Source: Elusimicrobiota bacterium (GTDB taxonomy: Bacteria; Elusimicrobiota; Elusimicrobia; F11). From it: DNA of 8,982 bases. Below are positions 1 to 7,705 of this stretch, piece after piece. The notes under the pieces were generated by a model, which was not told the DNA's origin, did no database searches, and saw only the letters and a program-made list of their open reading frames with translations. Made by a program: the position numbers and the translations under genes. The stretch lies in the NCBI GenBank assembly GCA_022709485.1, contig JAKLIS010000034.1, positions 1 to 8,982 of the forward strand. Direction: 5' to 3'. Position 1 is the first letter of the stretch, and the number at the start of each line of letters is the position of its first letter.

Positions 1-2736
1 GCGGGTGTCAAATTTTTTGGTTAATTTTTGAGTCGAGATGGAAAATTGGGGAGCGCTTTGAAAATCCATTCCTTTTTCGAAAGGCCGATTTTCCCAGGGT
101 TCACGCAGGACCGGAACCCGCGTTTTTCCCACTCTTATCTCTTTCAATTCACCCCCCGGCCAAATATGGCCATTTTTCAGGTATTGAACCATCGGAGCGC
201 GGCTTCCCTCACCACTATTTCTGACGACTAAGGTGAGCGTCTCTTTCGCCCGCGTCATCGCCACATAAAAAACTCTGACTTCCTCCGCCGCCTCCCGCCT
301 TTTGATTTCTTCGCTTAAAAGAACCATGGCGGAATTGATATGCCCCAAGCCAGGAATTCGGATTCCCACCATATCCCGGCGCCAGTCTTTATACACCGCC
401 GGTCCCCCCGGCTCAAAATGGCCTTTTTTGGCGGAAAGGTTGGGAAGAAACACCACGGGAAACTCCAACCCTTTGGCCTTATGAATGGTCATCACTTTGA
501 CCGCGTCAAAGAGCGAATCTGAGAGCGGATTTTCCCCTTCCTCCGATTCCTCTTCAAACAGGTCTTTAAATCGCGACACGAAGGTCCTCAACGTGATTGG
601 TTCTTCCCCCTCCCATTTGTGGGCCATTTGAAATACCTTTTGAAGGTTCGCCAAAGACTGCTCCCCCTGCCGGGCTTGGGACGTTATTTCAAGCATCCAC
701 GTTTGGTCAAAAATTTTTCGAATGAGATGGGACACCGGGATGAGAGGCGCTTGTTCGTTGAGACTGAGCAAAGTGGAATAAAGCGGGATTAAACGTTCTG
801 GAAAAAAATTTGTTTTCTTCCGGTAATCCAAACCGCCCGCTCGTGCAATTTGAGTGATCTCTAAATCGTTAAGGGACCCCACGGGAGAGCGCAAGATCCC
901 CGCCAAAGCCAACTTATTTTCTGGATCTAAAACGGCGGACAACAAATTAAAAAGATGCGAAATTTCCGGCCGCCTAAAAAAGGATTTTTCTCCTTCCGCC
1001 AAGTAGGGAATCCCATGGCTTCTAAAGGCTTCAACATAATCATCAAAGGCGAATGAGCTTCGAAATAGAAGGGCAATGTCCCGGTACTCGAGAGGCTTGG
1101 AATCACGCTGGGACTTGCCCACATTTTTCTTTATCCATTCGGCAATCATTTGAGCTTCAAATCTCCGCTGGGGGCCGGAGTGAGGTTTTTCTTCTTTCGG
1201 GATGTCGATAACGGAAATGGCAAGGCCGGGCCTTTCTTCCGGTCCCTGACCCGATTGAATCGACAAGTAAGAGGGCTGGACGAACCGCTCCGTTTTCATC
1301 AACAGGGGAAACACCGTGTTAATCGATTCTAAGATCTGGAAATGGCTTCTGAAATTGGTGGAGAGCACCACCTCAAGCGCCCCTTGGGTCAACATGAGGT
1401 CTTTAAATTCCTCAAAGGCGGCGATATCGGCTCCGCGGAAGCGATAAATGGACTGTTTGGGATCTCCCACCACAAAAAGCCTTCCGGGACTTAAACGGAC
1501 CTCCCGCCAATGGCGGGCGGCGCCGGAGGGATCTTCAGCCAAGTAGAATAGGATTTCCCCTTGAAGGGGATCGGTGTCCTGAAATTCGTCAATTAAGAAA
1601 GTGGAAAATATCTTTTTTAATTCCGACCGGACTTCCAAATGGTCTCGAAGAAGATTCCTTGAAAAAACCAAAAGACCGTCAAAAGACACCGCGCCCTTTC
1701 GTTTGAGTTCGTTTCTCACTCGTCGCACAAGCGGGGTGATCACGTCTAAGGCTTTTTGGACCAAGCCGTCATCGACTTTGACCACGGCCAATGCCACCCC
1801 CCTGATTTCGGCCATCGCTTGTTTGGTGGAGTCCTCTTTCCAGGAGTTGGGAAGGTTGTTCGCGTTCAGATTTTTGACGTTTTCAATATCAGCCGGCGGA
1901 TAATTCCCCCCTTTCACCCCGCTCGTAAAAATATTTTTAAGAGATTCGATTCCTCTCATAAAAGCGGGCGCGCGCGCCGGGACCCCGTGTTTATCCGTTA
2001 GTTGATTCAGCCTCTCTAAAGATTTTTCGATGAGGGCCTGGACATCATAACGCTGGGTCAGGCGATCAAATTCAATCTCCGGGGATAAGAGAGCTTGAGC
2101 GAATTCCCTTAAATCCCGTAATTCCATTTTTTCAAGAAGTTCAAACCACAGCGCTCTCCGGGGAGACTCCGGCCCCAGTTCGGAAATGAGCCACCCCCGC
2201 CATTCAGTTTCGAATAAAGCGGCGGTGATATTTCCTTCATCTTCTTTGAAATGGGGATCGACACCGGCCTGAATCGGAAACAACCTTAAGAGGTGCCCCG
2301 CGAAACTGTGTATGGTGCCAATTTGGGCGCGAGGAATGCTCTCAAGCGCTTTGGCCGCCAAGCGAACCTGATCTTCAGAATAACGACGGCGTGAATTTAA
2401 CGCGGTGTTCTCATCCGGCAAACGTTCGACCGGTTTTTTTCCCCCTTCTGCCGGACGGGCAGGCTCCTCGGAATGAACGGCGTGGGATAAGACAATTTCC
2501 CTCAGTTTTTTCTCAAGCCGCTCCCGCATTTCTTCGGCGGCCTTTTTGGTGAAAGTGAGAGCCACAATTTTTTCAACCGGGATTTCTTTCTCGAGCAACA
2601 GGCCCAACAGCCGTTCGATTAAAAGGGTGGTTTTTCCCGTGCCGGCTCCGGCCAGGACCACCATGTTTTTGTCGAGATCGTGGGAAATGAGGTCCCTTTC
2701 TTTTTGGTCGAATAGGGTTGTTTTATCTAGAACCAT
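1..2736 (-). CDS. addA: AddA-type helicase subunit of AddAB helicase-nuclease (partial, C-terminus beyond window)
   Basis: This frame has an ATG at 2736 and no stop through base 1, so 912 codons are visible and the gene is cut by the left edge. All UvrD/Rep SF1A helicase motifs are present in order: a Q-motif-like glutamine at about 11, Walker A AGAGTGKTT at 29-37 (Lys35), motif Ia LTFTKKAAEEMRERL at about 60-75, the Ib region GTIHSFAGHLLR at about 130-140, Walker B DEFQDTD at 383-389, motif III VVGDPKQSIYRFRGAD at about 422-437, NFRS, motif V MTIHKAKGLEF at 749-759 and motif VI RVFYVAMTRAKE at 821-832. In the family this subunit is the 3'-5' translocating motor, and AddA normally carries a C-terminal PD-(D/E)XK nuclease. 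About 80 residues follow motif VI here, so that domain, if present, lies outside. It starts 6 nt after the addB stop, with AAAAAAAGG about 11 nt upstream of the ATG, so the pair is an operon. The AddA rather than UvrD/PcrA assignment rests on length and the addB neighbour. Confidence 0.93.
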   Translation of the reverse strand, partial: MVLDKTTLFDQKERDLISHDLDKNMVVLAGAGTGKTTLLIERLLGLLLEKEIPVEKIVALTFTKKAAEEMRERLEKKLREIVLSHAVHSEEPARPAEGGKKPVERLPDENTALNSRRRYSEDQVRLAAKALESIPRAQIGTIHSFAGHLLRLFPIQAGVDPHFKEDEGNITAALFETEWRGWLISELGPESPRRALWFELLEKMELRDLREFAQALLSPEIEFDRLTQRYDVQALIEKSLERLNQLTDKHGVPARAPAFMRGIESLKNIFTSGVKGGNYPPADIENVKNLNANNLPNSWKEDSTKQAMAEIRGVALAVVKVDDGLVQKALDVITPLVRRVRNELKRKGAVSFDGLLVFSRNLLRDHLEVRSELKKIFSTFLIDEFQDTDPLQGEILFYLAEDPSGAARHWREVRLSPGRLFVVGDPKQSIYRFRGADIAAFEEFKDLMLTQGALEVVLSTNFRSHFQILESINTVFPLLMKTERFVQPSYLSIQSGQGPEERPGLAISVIDIPKEEKPHSGPQRRFEAQMIAEWIKKNVGKSQRDSKPLEYRDIALLFRSSFAFDDYVEAFRSHGIPYLAEGEKSFFRRPEISHLFNLLSAVLDPENKLALAGILRSPVGSLNDLEITQIARAGGLDYRKKTNFFPERLIPLYSTLLSLNEQAPLIPVSHLIRKIFDQTWMLEITSQARQGEQSLANLQKVFQMAHKWEGEEPITLRTFVSRFKDLFEEESEEGENPLSDSLFDAVKVMTIHKAKGLEFPVVFLPNLSAKKGHFEPGGPAVYKDWRRDMVGIRIPGLGHINSAMVLLSEEIKRREAAEEVRVFYVAMTRAKETLTLVVRNSGEGSRAPMVQYLKNGHIWPGGELKEIRVGKTRVPVLREPWENRPFEKGMDFQSAPQFSISTQKLTKKFDTR

Positions 2737-2742
2737 AAATTT

Positions 2743-5532
2743 TTAAGCCTTTTTTTCCCGGCAATCATTCATTTTTTCGGCCGGACCCGACTCTGACCGG
2801 TATGAAGAGATGGAATCGTTTTTCCGGCACATTTGGGCCACCCAGCACCAAGAACAATAATTTCCCGGCAACATCGGAAATTGACCTTGGGTGAGAAGAC
2901 CCAACTGGATCTGAATGGTCCTTAAAATTTCGACTTTGTTTTCCTCCCAGGCTTCCGCGGAGAGCTCTTTAAACGGCTCTTCTTCGCGAAGATAACAATA
3001 GGAAAATGAGGTTTGTCCGGCCTTTATCTTTTGCTCCCGCAGGAATTTTTCTAATAGCAGAAGATAGACAGGGGGTTGAGATTGAAACCCTTGCAAGGCC
3101 CCCGTGGGAACGGATACTTTTCCCGGCCAGCCGGTCTTATAATCCACCACGCGAGCTTTATTTGAACCAATGTCAATTCGATCCATGACGCCTTGCCAGT
3201 TCATTTGATCCAAGGGCGGCGCCAGGGTGGCCACAATTTTTTTCTCAAAAAAAGTGGGCGTAAACCTATTTGAATTAAGCCCCTCAATATCTTCAATCAG
3301 ACACCGTTTGATCTGCCTCCAAACCTGAATCCGCAAGGCTTCCCATAAGACGGGGTGCATTTTGACTTCCGACGGAGCCTGTAAGGGGAAAATTCCATCA
3401 AATACCCTTTGGGCCGCCTTTTCTTCGAATTCATAGGGCGCGGGCTTTTGGCCGTTTTCCGTGAGGGAAATGAAATATTCTTGAAAAAACCTGTGAACCC
3501 ATTCCCCTTTAAGCCGGGGGTCCATGCGCTCAAAGTCCCAATCTTCATCCGGCCTTTCAAGACCCCAAATCGTTTCGGCCATAAACTGAAAAGGACACCG
3601 GCCGAAAACCTCGAGCCGCGTGGGCGAAAGAGTGAAGTCTTTAAGCCAATCCTCAATTCCTTTTGAGTCGATTATCCCGTCATAAACGCCGGGATCTTTG
3701 AAAGCCTGAAGAGCCGAAAGGGTTTTGAGCCCTTCTTCCAACCCCTTTCTTTGGGGATCCAATTGCCCGGCCAGGTCCAGTCCTTTTTCACGGTCCGATG
3801 AGAGCGCCAGAATTATCGCGTCCCGGCGGCTCATGAATTCCGGGGCAGTTTCATGGAGTTTCGAAAAATAGGGCCGGGGAATCAAAGTCACCGCCTCCTC
3901 GAATCGCTTCCTTCTCTCTTCGACAAAAGCCCGCAAGAAGGCAGACGGTCCCACAATGGATCCGTTTTCATCGGACCTTTGGTAGGTGAGATAAAGTCTT
4001 TCATCGGCCGATTGGGTGATGATGTGAAAAAGGAGCCGCTCCTCATCCAATGCCCCCATTTTTTGAGGAATTTTGTAACCCAATGTGTTTGTGAGCGCCA
4101 ACCGGGCGTTGTCTCTTAAAAAGGGATCTTCCCGAATTATTCGAGGAAAAACCCGTTCCTCAACTCCCAACAAAAACACCACTTTGAAAGAGAGTCCTCG
4201 CGCCTGCTCCGCGTAAAGAAGAGAAACATACGGTTCTGTTCCTTTGGGAGTTTGGAGGGAGGTTTCCGCGCATCTTTCCCTAAAAATTTCGACAAATTCT
4301 TCCGCCGATATCGCTGGTTTCAAATCCGAAAAAATGGAAAGGCTTTCCACCGCCTCCTGCAAGAGCGAAAGAACCGGCGCGGCAATGACGGATTGAAGCG
4401 GCTGAAATGAGTCCAACTCTTTTAGGGCCTTTTGAATACACGCCTCCCATCCCGTCTTGGCGAATTCGGGCGATGAAGCCAAGGCCTCTTTAAGAAGATC
4501 CAAAAACTCAACCACCGCCGGGACTTGAATCAAAGGCAGGCCTTCGACGGCATGATAGGGAATGTTCCGTTCGCCAAAAGAGATTGGGATCTCACTTCGA
4601 AGGCGTTCTTTATTCCTTGAAACAACCGCGATCTCTTCAAAAGGAATCTTTTCTTCCTCATGAAGCCGCAAAATTTCCCGGGCCACCACCCACGCCTCAT
4701 CTCGAAGCCCCGAAACATTAAATATTTTCGCGGGCGCCTCTTCATGGAGGGGCGCCGCGGGAAGGGACGTTTCTTTTTCTATCATCCGCTGAAGGAAATT
4801 GTCTTTGAAAAACCCTGAAAATTTATAGGCTGGATGATCGGCCACAAACGGATAAAAAAGCGCCGCCTTGTGATGCATGGCAAGCGCTTGAAGAAAATCA
4901 AGTTGAACCCCCGTTAAATCATAAAAACCGTAGAAAATTATTTCTTTAAATTGCGCCAGGCGCTTTGACGCGGGCGCCAATTTGATTGCCTCACGGGTGA
5001 GGGCAATCCGGGGGAGGAATTTCAGGCGAGCCACTCGGTTCAAATAAATCCGATACAATTTGAAGAGCTCTTTCAAAGTCCCCAAATCCACAGTTTCCCC
5101 CAAAAATCCCTCACCGATCGCGTCTTGAACGTCTGGGGGAACCCCCGCGTCCACCAAGTCCCGGAGGGTTTCCCTAACGGCCGCGGGAAAACCTTCGGGG
5201 AGGGCCATGTCCTCAAATCCATGAAACGGCCGGTCTTCTTTCTGGATAAATTTCACGAGCGTGTCGAAAAAAAGAGGATCTGACAAAATAGGCTTTGACA
5301 GGTCTCCGTCTGAATCGACGATTTCCCGAGCCATCGAGGAAAAGGTATAAAAGAAAAGATTGAGAACCGAGGTATTGTTTTTGGATAGAATAAGCTGAAG
5401 CCGTTCTTGTATCCGCCCAGAAGGGGCAATCACCGCGACCGGCGACCAAGGATCTGTTTTAAGAGATTTAACCCGTGAAATAAAGGCGTTTTCGAGATGC
5501 GGGTGAAATGGCCCTGATATAAGCGTCAACAT
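2743..5532 (-). CDS. addB: AddB-type subunit: inactive helicase fold plus PD-(D/E)XK nuclease with Fe-S cysteines
   Basis: This is the partner nuclease/Chi-recognition subunit of the AddAB double-strand-break resection enzyme (role from family knowledge). Numbering is from the ATG at 5532 (929 aa). The C-terminal nuclease is clear: a first cysteine in RCPFQF (C646), the acidic motif MDRID (D784, D787), VVDYKTG (D797, K799), then CSWCWVAQMC with C893, C896 and C902. The C-x2-C-x5-C spacing plus a distant upstream cysteine is the AddB 4Fe-4S arrangement. Degenerate UvrD-like C-terminal helicase segments are visible at about 440-470 (YAEQARGLSFKVVFLLGVEE) and 495-525 (DEERLLFHIITQSADERLYL). The N-terminus (LTLISGPFHPHLENAF) sits where Walker A would be but has no GK(T/S), so ATP binding here is doubtful. 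The protein is shorter than Firmicutes AddB (about 1,150 aa). A TTG at 5550 would add six residues; I prefer the ATG because the conserved-looking strand begins right after it. Neither start has a strong Shine-Dalgarno. Confidence 0.9.
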   Translation of the reverse strand: MLTLISGPFHPHLENAFISRVKSLKTDPWSPVAVIAPSGRIQERLQLILSKNNTSVLNLFFYTFSSMAREIVDSDGDLSKPILSDPLFFDTLVKFIQKEDRPFHGFEDMALPEGFPAAVRETLRDLVDAGVPPDVQDAIGEGFLGETVDLGTLKELFKLYRIYLNRVARLKFLPRIALTREAIKLAPASKRLAQFKEIIFYGFYDLTGVQLDFLQALAMHHKAALFYPFVADHPAYKFSGFFKDNFLQRMIEKETSLPAAPLHEEAPAKIFNVSGLRDEAWVVAREILRLHEEEKIPFEEIAVVSRNKERLRSEIPISFGERNIPYHAVEGLPLIQVPAVVEFLDLLKEALASSPEFAKTGWEACIQKALKELDSFQPLQSVIAAPVLSLLQEAVESLSIFSDLKPAISAEEFVEIFRERCAETSLQTPKGTEPYVSLLYAEQARGLSFKVVFLLGVEERVFPRIIREDPFLRDNARLALTNTLGYKIPQKMGALDEERLLFHIITQSADERLYLTYQRSDENGSIVGPSAFLRAFVEERRKRFEEAVTLIPRPYFSKLHETAPEFMSRRDAIILALSSDREKGLDLAGQLDPQRKGLEEGLKTLSALQAFKDPGVYDGIIDSKGIEDWLKDFTLSPTRLEVFGRCPFQFMAETIWGLERPDEDWDFERMDPRLKGEWVHRFFQEYFISLTENGQKPAPYEFEEKAAQRVFDGIFPLQAPSEVKMHPVLWEALRIQVWRQIKRCLIEDIEGLNSNRFTPTFFEKKIVATLAPPLDQMNWQGVMDRIDIGSNKARVVDYKTGWPGKVSVPTGALQGFQSQPPVYLLLLEKFLREQKIKAGQTSFSYCYLREEEPFKELSAEAWEENKVEILRTIQIQLGLLTQGQFPMLPGNYCSWCWVAQMCRKNDSISSYRSESGPAEKMNDCREKKA

Positions 5533-5632
5533 AGACGGTAATCTTACCAATAATCCGGGTTTTGAGACGGCTTTGGCTTCCCTGTTGCTATGTAAGAGAG
5601 GGAGGGAAAATTAAGCTATAAAAGAGGGAATT
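5533..5632. promoter_or_regulatory. Divergent intergenic region between addB and the coiled-coil gene pair
   Basis: These 100 bp separate the addB start (minus) from a plus-strand gene start at 5633, so promoters for both directions are expected here or partly inside the genes. On the plus strand there is an extended -10-like TGCTATGTA at 5586-5594, a weak match (3 of 6) with no convincing -35, followed by a polypurine stretch at about 5594-5610 and the Shine-Dalgarno GAGGG at 5624-5628. On the minus strand TACATA (5595-5590) is the only -10-like hexamer noticed. No operator or SOS-box palindrome was seen. The regulatory role is inferred from layout; the individual boxes are weak. Confidence 0.35.
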
Positions 5633-5932
5633 ATGACCATGGATCATGAAAAAGAAAATACCTTTTCGGGAAAACTAGATATAGTAAAATTAGACCGCTC
5701 CGACGATGAGAACTCATCATCGGACGCCATCCTTCCTCCGGCCCCAGGGCCGGAAACCCTACCGAAGGAAAATATTAATGATGCCCGGTATGATCCCCGG
5801 TTGTATCAATTGAAATCTGAGAGATTGGAAAAAACGCTGAAGGAATGTGAAGAGGAAATCCTTCTGCTTGTCGAATTGCTGAAGAATAAAAAACCGGAAA
5901 AAGAAGATAACTCAAATGAGCCAGGAAAATAA
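5633..5932 (+). CDS. Small acidic coiled-coil protein, unknown function
   Basis: This 99-aa protein matches no family I recognise. Residues 1-50 are charged, Ser/Asp/Pro-rich and likely disordered, including the run SDDENSSSDAILPPAPGPE. Residues 51-57 read ARYDPRL, and residues 58-87 form a strongly helical, Leu/Glu/Lys-rich segment (RLEKTLKECEEEILLLVELLKNKK) that looks like a short coiled coil. There is no signal peptide, membrane segment or catalytic motif. The start ATG follows GAGGG (5624-5628) by four bases; a second ATG two codons in (5639) is possible but further from the Shine-Dalgarno. The gene overlaps the next one by 17 nt, which suggests translational coupling and a shared task. 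It is divergent from addB, but nothing in its sequence ties it to DNA repair. Confidence 0.7.
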   Translation: MTMDHEKENTFSGKLDIVKLDRSDDENSSSDAILPPAPGPETLPKENINDARYDPRLYQLKSERLEKTLKECEEEILLLVELLKNKKPEKEDNSNEPGK

Positions 5933-6545
5933 TAATCAGCCCAAGAGAAGGCTCACCAAAGAAGAGCTGATGGCGGGCAAATGCGAGCCGGACGACTTAA
6001 CGAATAACGATCCTCGATTGAAAAGTCCGGATGACCTCCTTTTGCGTCTATTGGCCCAGAAAAAAGGCCCGAATGGCGCCAAACCGGTTTCCCAGGTCGA
6101 GGCCGTCAAAATTGAAAAAACGGCCATGCCAATGGAAGAAGGAAAACCCGTTTTCAAGATTCCTTCCCCCAAATCCAACGAATCGCTGGGAACTTTTGGT
6201 GAACCGGAAATCCTGAAAGAATCCGCTGAGAATGAGGCGCCCGATCGTCCAATATCGGCTGAAGTGAAAGTAAATTTGGAAGACCTTCAAAACAAAAAGT
6301 GGTTGGCCTTAAAAGAAATGTATGACAGGGATATGACCCGCTGGAGGGAATACGAACAAAATGTCACCCATTGGCGCGACAAAGTCCTGCAAATTGTTCA
6401 CCGGCTTCAAAATGAACTGGCTCACGCGAAAGGACTCCACGACGAAGTGGACGCTTTAAAAAGCGTCATCAAGGCGAAAGACGAGGAAATGGCCAAAATG
6501 AAAAAAACCTTGGTCCATTCCATCAAAAATAAAACCCACCTTTAA
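5916..6545 (+). CDS. Coiled-coil protein with disordered N-terminal half, unknown function
   Basis: This 209-aa cytoplasmic protein is of unrecognised family. Residues 1-50 are polar, with NNDPRLKSPDDLLLRLLAQKK containing a DPRL motif (32-35) like the one in the preceding gene, followed by a short amphipathic helix. Residues 51-120 are Pro/Glu/Lys-rich and probably disordered. Residues 121-205 form a long charged helix with three tryptophans (W129, W143, W153) and a 10-residue repeat TRWR/THWR at 141-144 and 151-154, then a coiled-coil tail (VDALKSVIKAKDEEMAKMKK). There is no signal peptide or membrane segment. The start overlaps the previous gene by 17 nt; AGAAG at 5902-5906 is a weak Shine-Dalgarno, so coupling is likely. 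The stop shares bases with the stop of the convergent gene on the minus strand. A scaffold or adaptor role is a guess from composition only. Confidence 0.72.
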   Translation: MSQENNNQPKRRLTKEELMAGKCEPDDLTNNDPRLKSPDDLLLRLLAQKKGPNGAKPVSQVEAVKIEKTAMPMEEGKPVFKIPSPKSNESLGTFGEPEILKESAENEAPDRPISAEVKVNLEDLQNKKWLALKEMYDRDMTRWREYEQNVTHWRDKVLQIVHRLQNELAHAKGLHDEVDALKSVIKAKDEEMAKMKKTLVHSIKNKTHL

Positions 6546-7516
6546 CCCCCCCCATTCTGTTTGACTTCTTCAAGCTGAATGATTTTTCTTCCTTTTAACT
6601 TAATCATCCATCCCAGCATCTCCGCCGGCTTGAAGACAAGAATTTCAAATCCCTCTTTTTGGGCGCCCTTTCCTTTCACCCGGATTTTTGAATAATCGGC
6701 CCCCACAAAGTTTTTAATTTCCTTATTTTTGAGGATTGTTTTGATTTCGGGGGCTTTTTGGATGTCGGAAAGGACGTCGAGATATTCAAACCGAAGTAAA
6801 TCTTTTTTTTCATCCCAGATGATTTTGTGCATCGGGTGGTAGGCCACAAAAACGGGCATGGCGAGATCGCCTTCGGTATTTAATATGACGGGACGACCGG
6901 ATTTGTTGTTCTGTAAATGGATACGGGACGGGCCGTCTGACTCCACAAAATCAATAAAGTCTTGATATCTTTTTAAAGTCCCATGAATATCCTCAACCTT
7001 CTTGGTGGAAACCACGAGAGGAACGCGGGCTTGAAAACGATACGCAAACCGGCTCGTCACCTCCCATTCCGCTTGGAATCCGGTTTCTTCATCAAAATTC
7101 AATTTATCGAGCTTCAGGGTTTTAAAATTCCAATAGGGCGGGCGTTCATATTCCGTCATGAAAACATTCAACGCTTTATTGAATTCGGCCGCTGAAAAAT
7201 TTGTTTCAATGGACCCATTTTTTAAAGCGGCAATCAAAGAAATTTGAACCGGAACGGCCTTATAATTAAATGAACCGATAAGCTTCCCGGTGGTATTTAG
7301 GGTGCCTTCAAAATCAGGCTTAATATTTTCTTGCGCCCAAAGCTGAAATGGTATCCCTTGAGCCACAAATTCCTGGAGATGAGAGCCTTTGGCAAAATGA
7401 ATCCAGATTTTTTCATCAATTTGAAAGGCATTTCCGCTGAGCCCATATAATGGCGGGAAAAACCCCGCGATGGCGACAATAACGCATAAGGAAATTTGTT
7501 TTAAGTTTCTCTCCAT
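6542..7516 (-). CDS. Putative secreted protein, unknown function
   Basis: This 324-aa protein begins with a typical Sec signal peptide: a charged MERNLK, then a hydrophobic core at about 8-24 (ISLCVIVAIAGFFPPLY). Cleavage is probably between residues 25 and 30, with no lipobox cysteine at the right place, so a periplasmic or exported soluble protein is likely. The mature part is rich in alternating hydrophobic and polar residues with many aromatics, which suggests mostly beta structure, and no enzyme motif is evident. It ends in Lys-rich segments and NGGG. The ATG at 7516 is supported by a good Shine-Dalgarno, AGAAGGGG (7530-7523), six bases upstream. The final codons run through a G8 homopolymer on the coding strand. 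It is co-directional with the membrane-protein gene upstream, but a possible terminator lies between them. The family is not recognised. Confidence 0.75.
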   Translation of the reverse strand: MERNLKQISLCVIVAIAGFFPPLYGLSGNAFQIDEKIWIHFAKGSHLQEFVAQGIPFQLWAQENIKPDFEGTLNTTGKLIGSFNYKAVPVQISLIAALKNGSIETNFSAAEFNKALNVFMTEYERPPYWNFKTLKLDKLNFDEETGFQAEWEVTSRFAYRFQARVPLVVSTKKVEDIHGTLKRYQDFIDFVESDGPSRIHLQNNKSGRPVILNTEGDLAMPVFVAYHPMHKIIWDEKKDLLRFEYLDVLSDIQKAPEIKTILKNKEIKNFVGADYSKIRVKGKGAQKEGFEILVFKPAEMLGWMIKLKGRKIIQLEEVKQNGGG

Positions 7517-7563
7517 CGGATTCCCCTTCTATAAAATAAAAGGTTTAACGGCAAAGAGGACCC

Positions 7564-7669
7564 GGTGTCCATGCCGCAAGATTCGTAATGCCGAAAATTT
7601 TCTGCTCGGCATCCAATATCGTCATGAGAGTTTTCCGATCGGCACGACGAATCTTGAAGGACCGGCACC
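7564..7669. repeat. 106-bp imperfect inverted repeat (palindromic element)
   Basis: Arms 7564-7594 and 7639-7669 align in inverted orientation without gaps at 23 of 31 positions, around a 44-bp centre. They include a perfect 10-bp core, CAAGATTCGT (7577-7586) with ACGAATCTTG (7647-7656), and TGCCGA (7589-7594) with TCGGCA (7639-7644). A competing inner hairpin, ATGCCGA (7588-7594) with TCGGCAT (7606-7612), and the palindrome GAAAATTTTC (7593-7602) lie inside. Two degenerate half-units starting CGTAATG (7584) and CGTCATG (7620) are 36 bp apart, each ending in TCGGCA. The layout resembles dispersed palindromic (REP/BIME-like or MITE-like) elements. No flanking target-site duplication was found. 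Confidence 0.5.
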
Positions 7670-7673
7670 TATT

Positions 7674-7695
7674 AAAAAGTTCCAAAATCGGGAAC
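7674..7695 (-). terminator. Candidate weak intrinsic terminator after the membrane-protein gene
   Basis: Read on the minus strand, GTTCC (7695-7691) can pair with GGAAC (7683-7679) across a 7-nt loop, and is followed at once by TTTTT (7678-7674). The stem is only 5 bp with three G-C pairs, so termination would be inefficient. Its position about 32 nt past the stop at 7727 is right for a terminator. Confidence 0.38.
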
Positions 7696-7705
7696 GATAG
7701 GACTC

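Noticed and set aside
1601..2001. Plus-strand open frames opposite addA (also near 28-231, 302-522, 1150-1332 and 2546-2746)
   Set aside because: They lie antisense to the well-supported helicase frame, have no family resemblance, and have low-quality composition typical of shadow frames.
3297..4745. Short open frames on both strands inside addB
   Set aside because: All overlap the continuous AddB frame that carries the nuclease and cysteine motifs; none has a ribosome site or recognisable product.
5936..6290. Minus-strand frames of 80 codons opposite the coiled-coil gene
   Set aside because: They are antisense to a longer, better supported frame and have no ribosome site. Their Phe/Gly-rich composition is the mirror of Lys/Glu/Pro codons on the other strand.
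7558..7570. GGAC-CCGGT-GTCC as a separate terminator
   Set aside because: It has only a 4-bp stem and no T-run on either strand, and it overlaps the edge of the larger inverted repeat.
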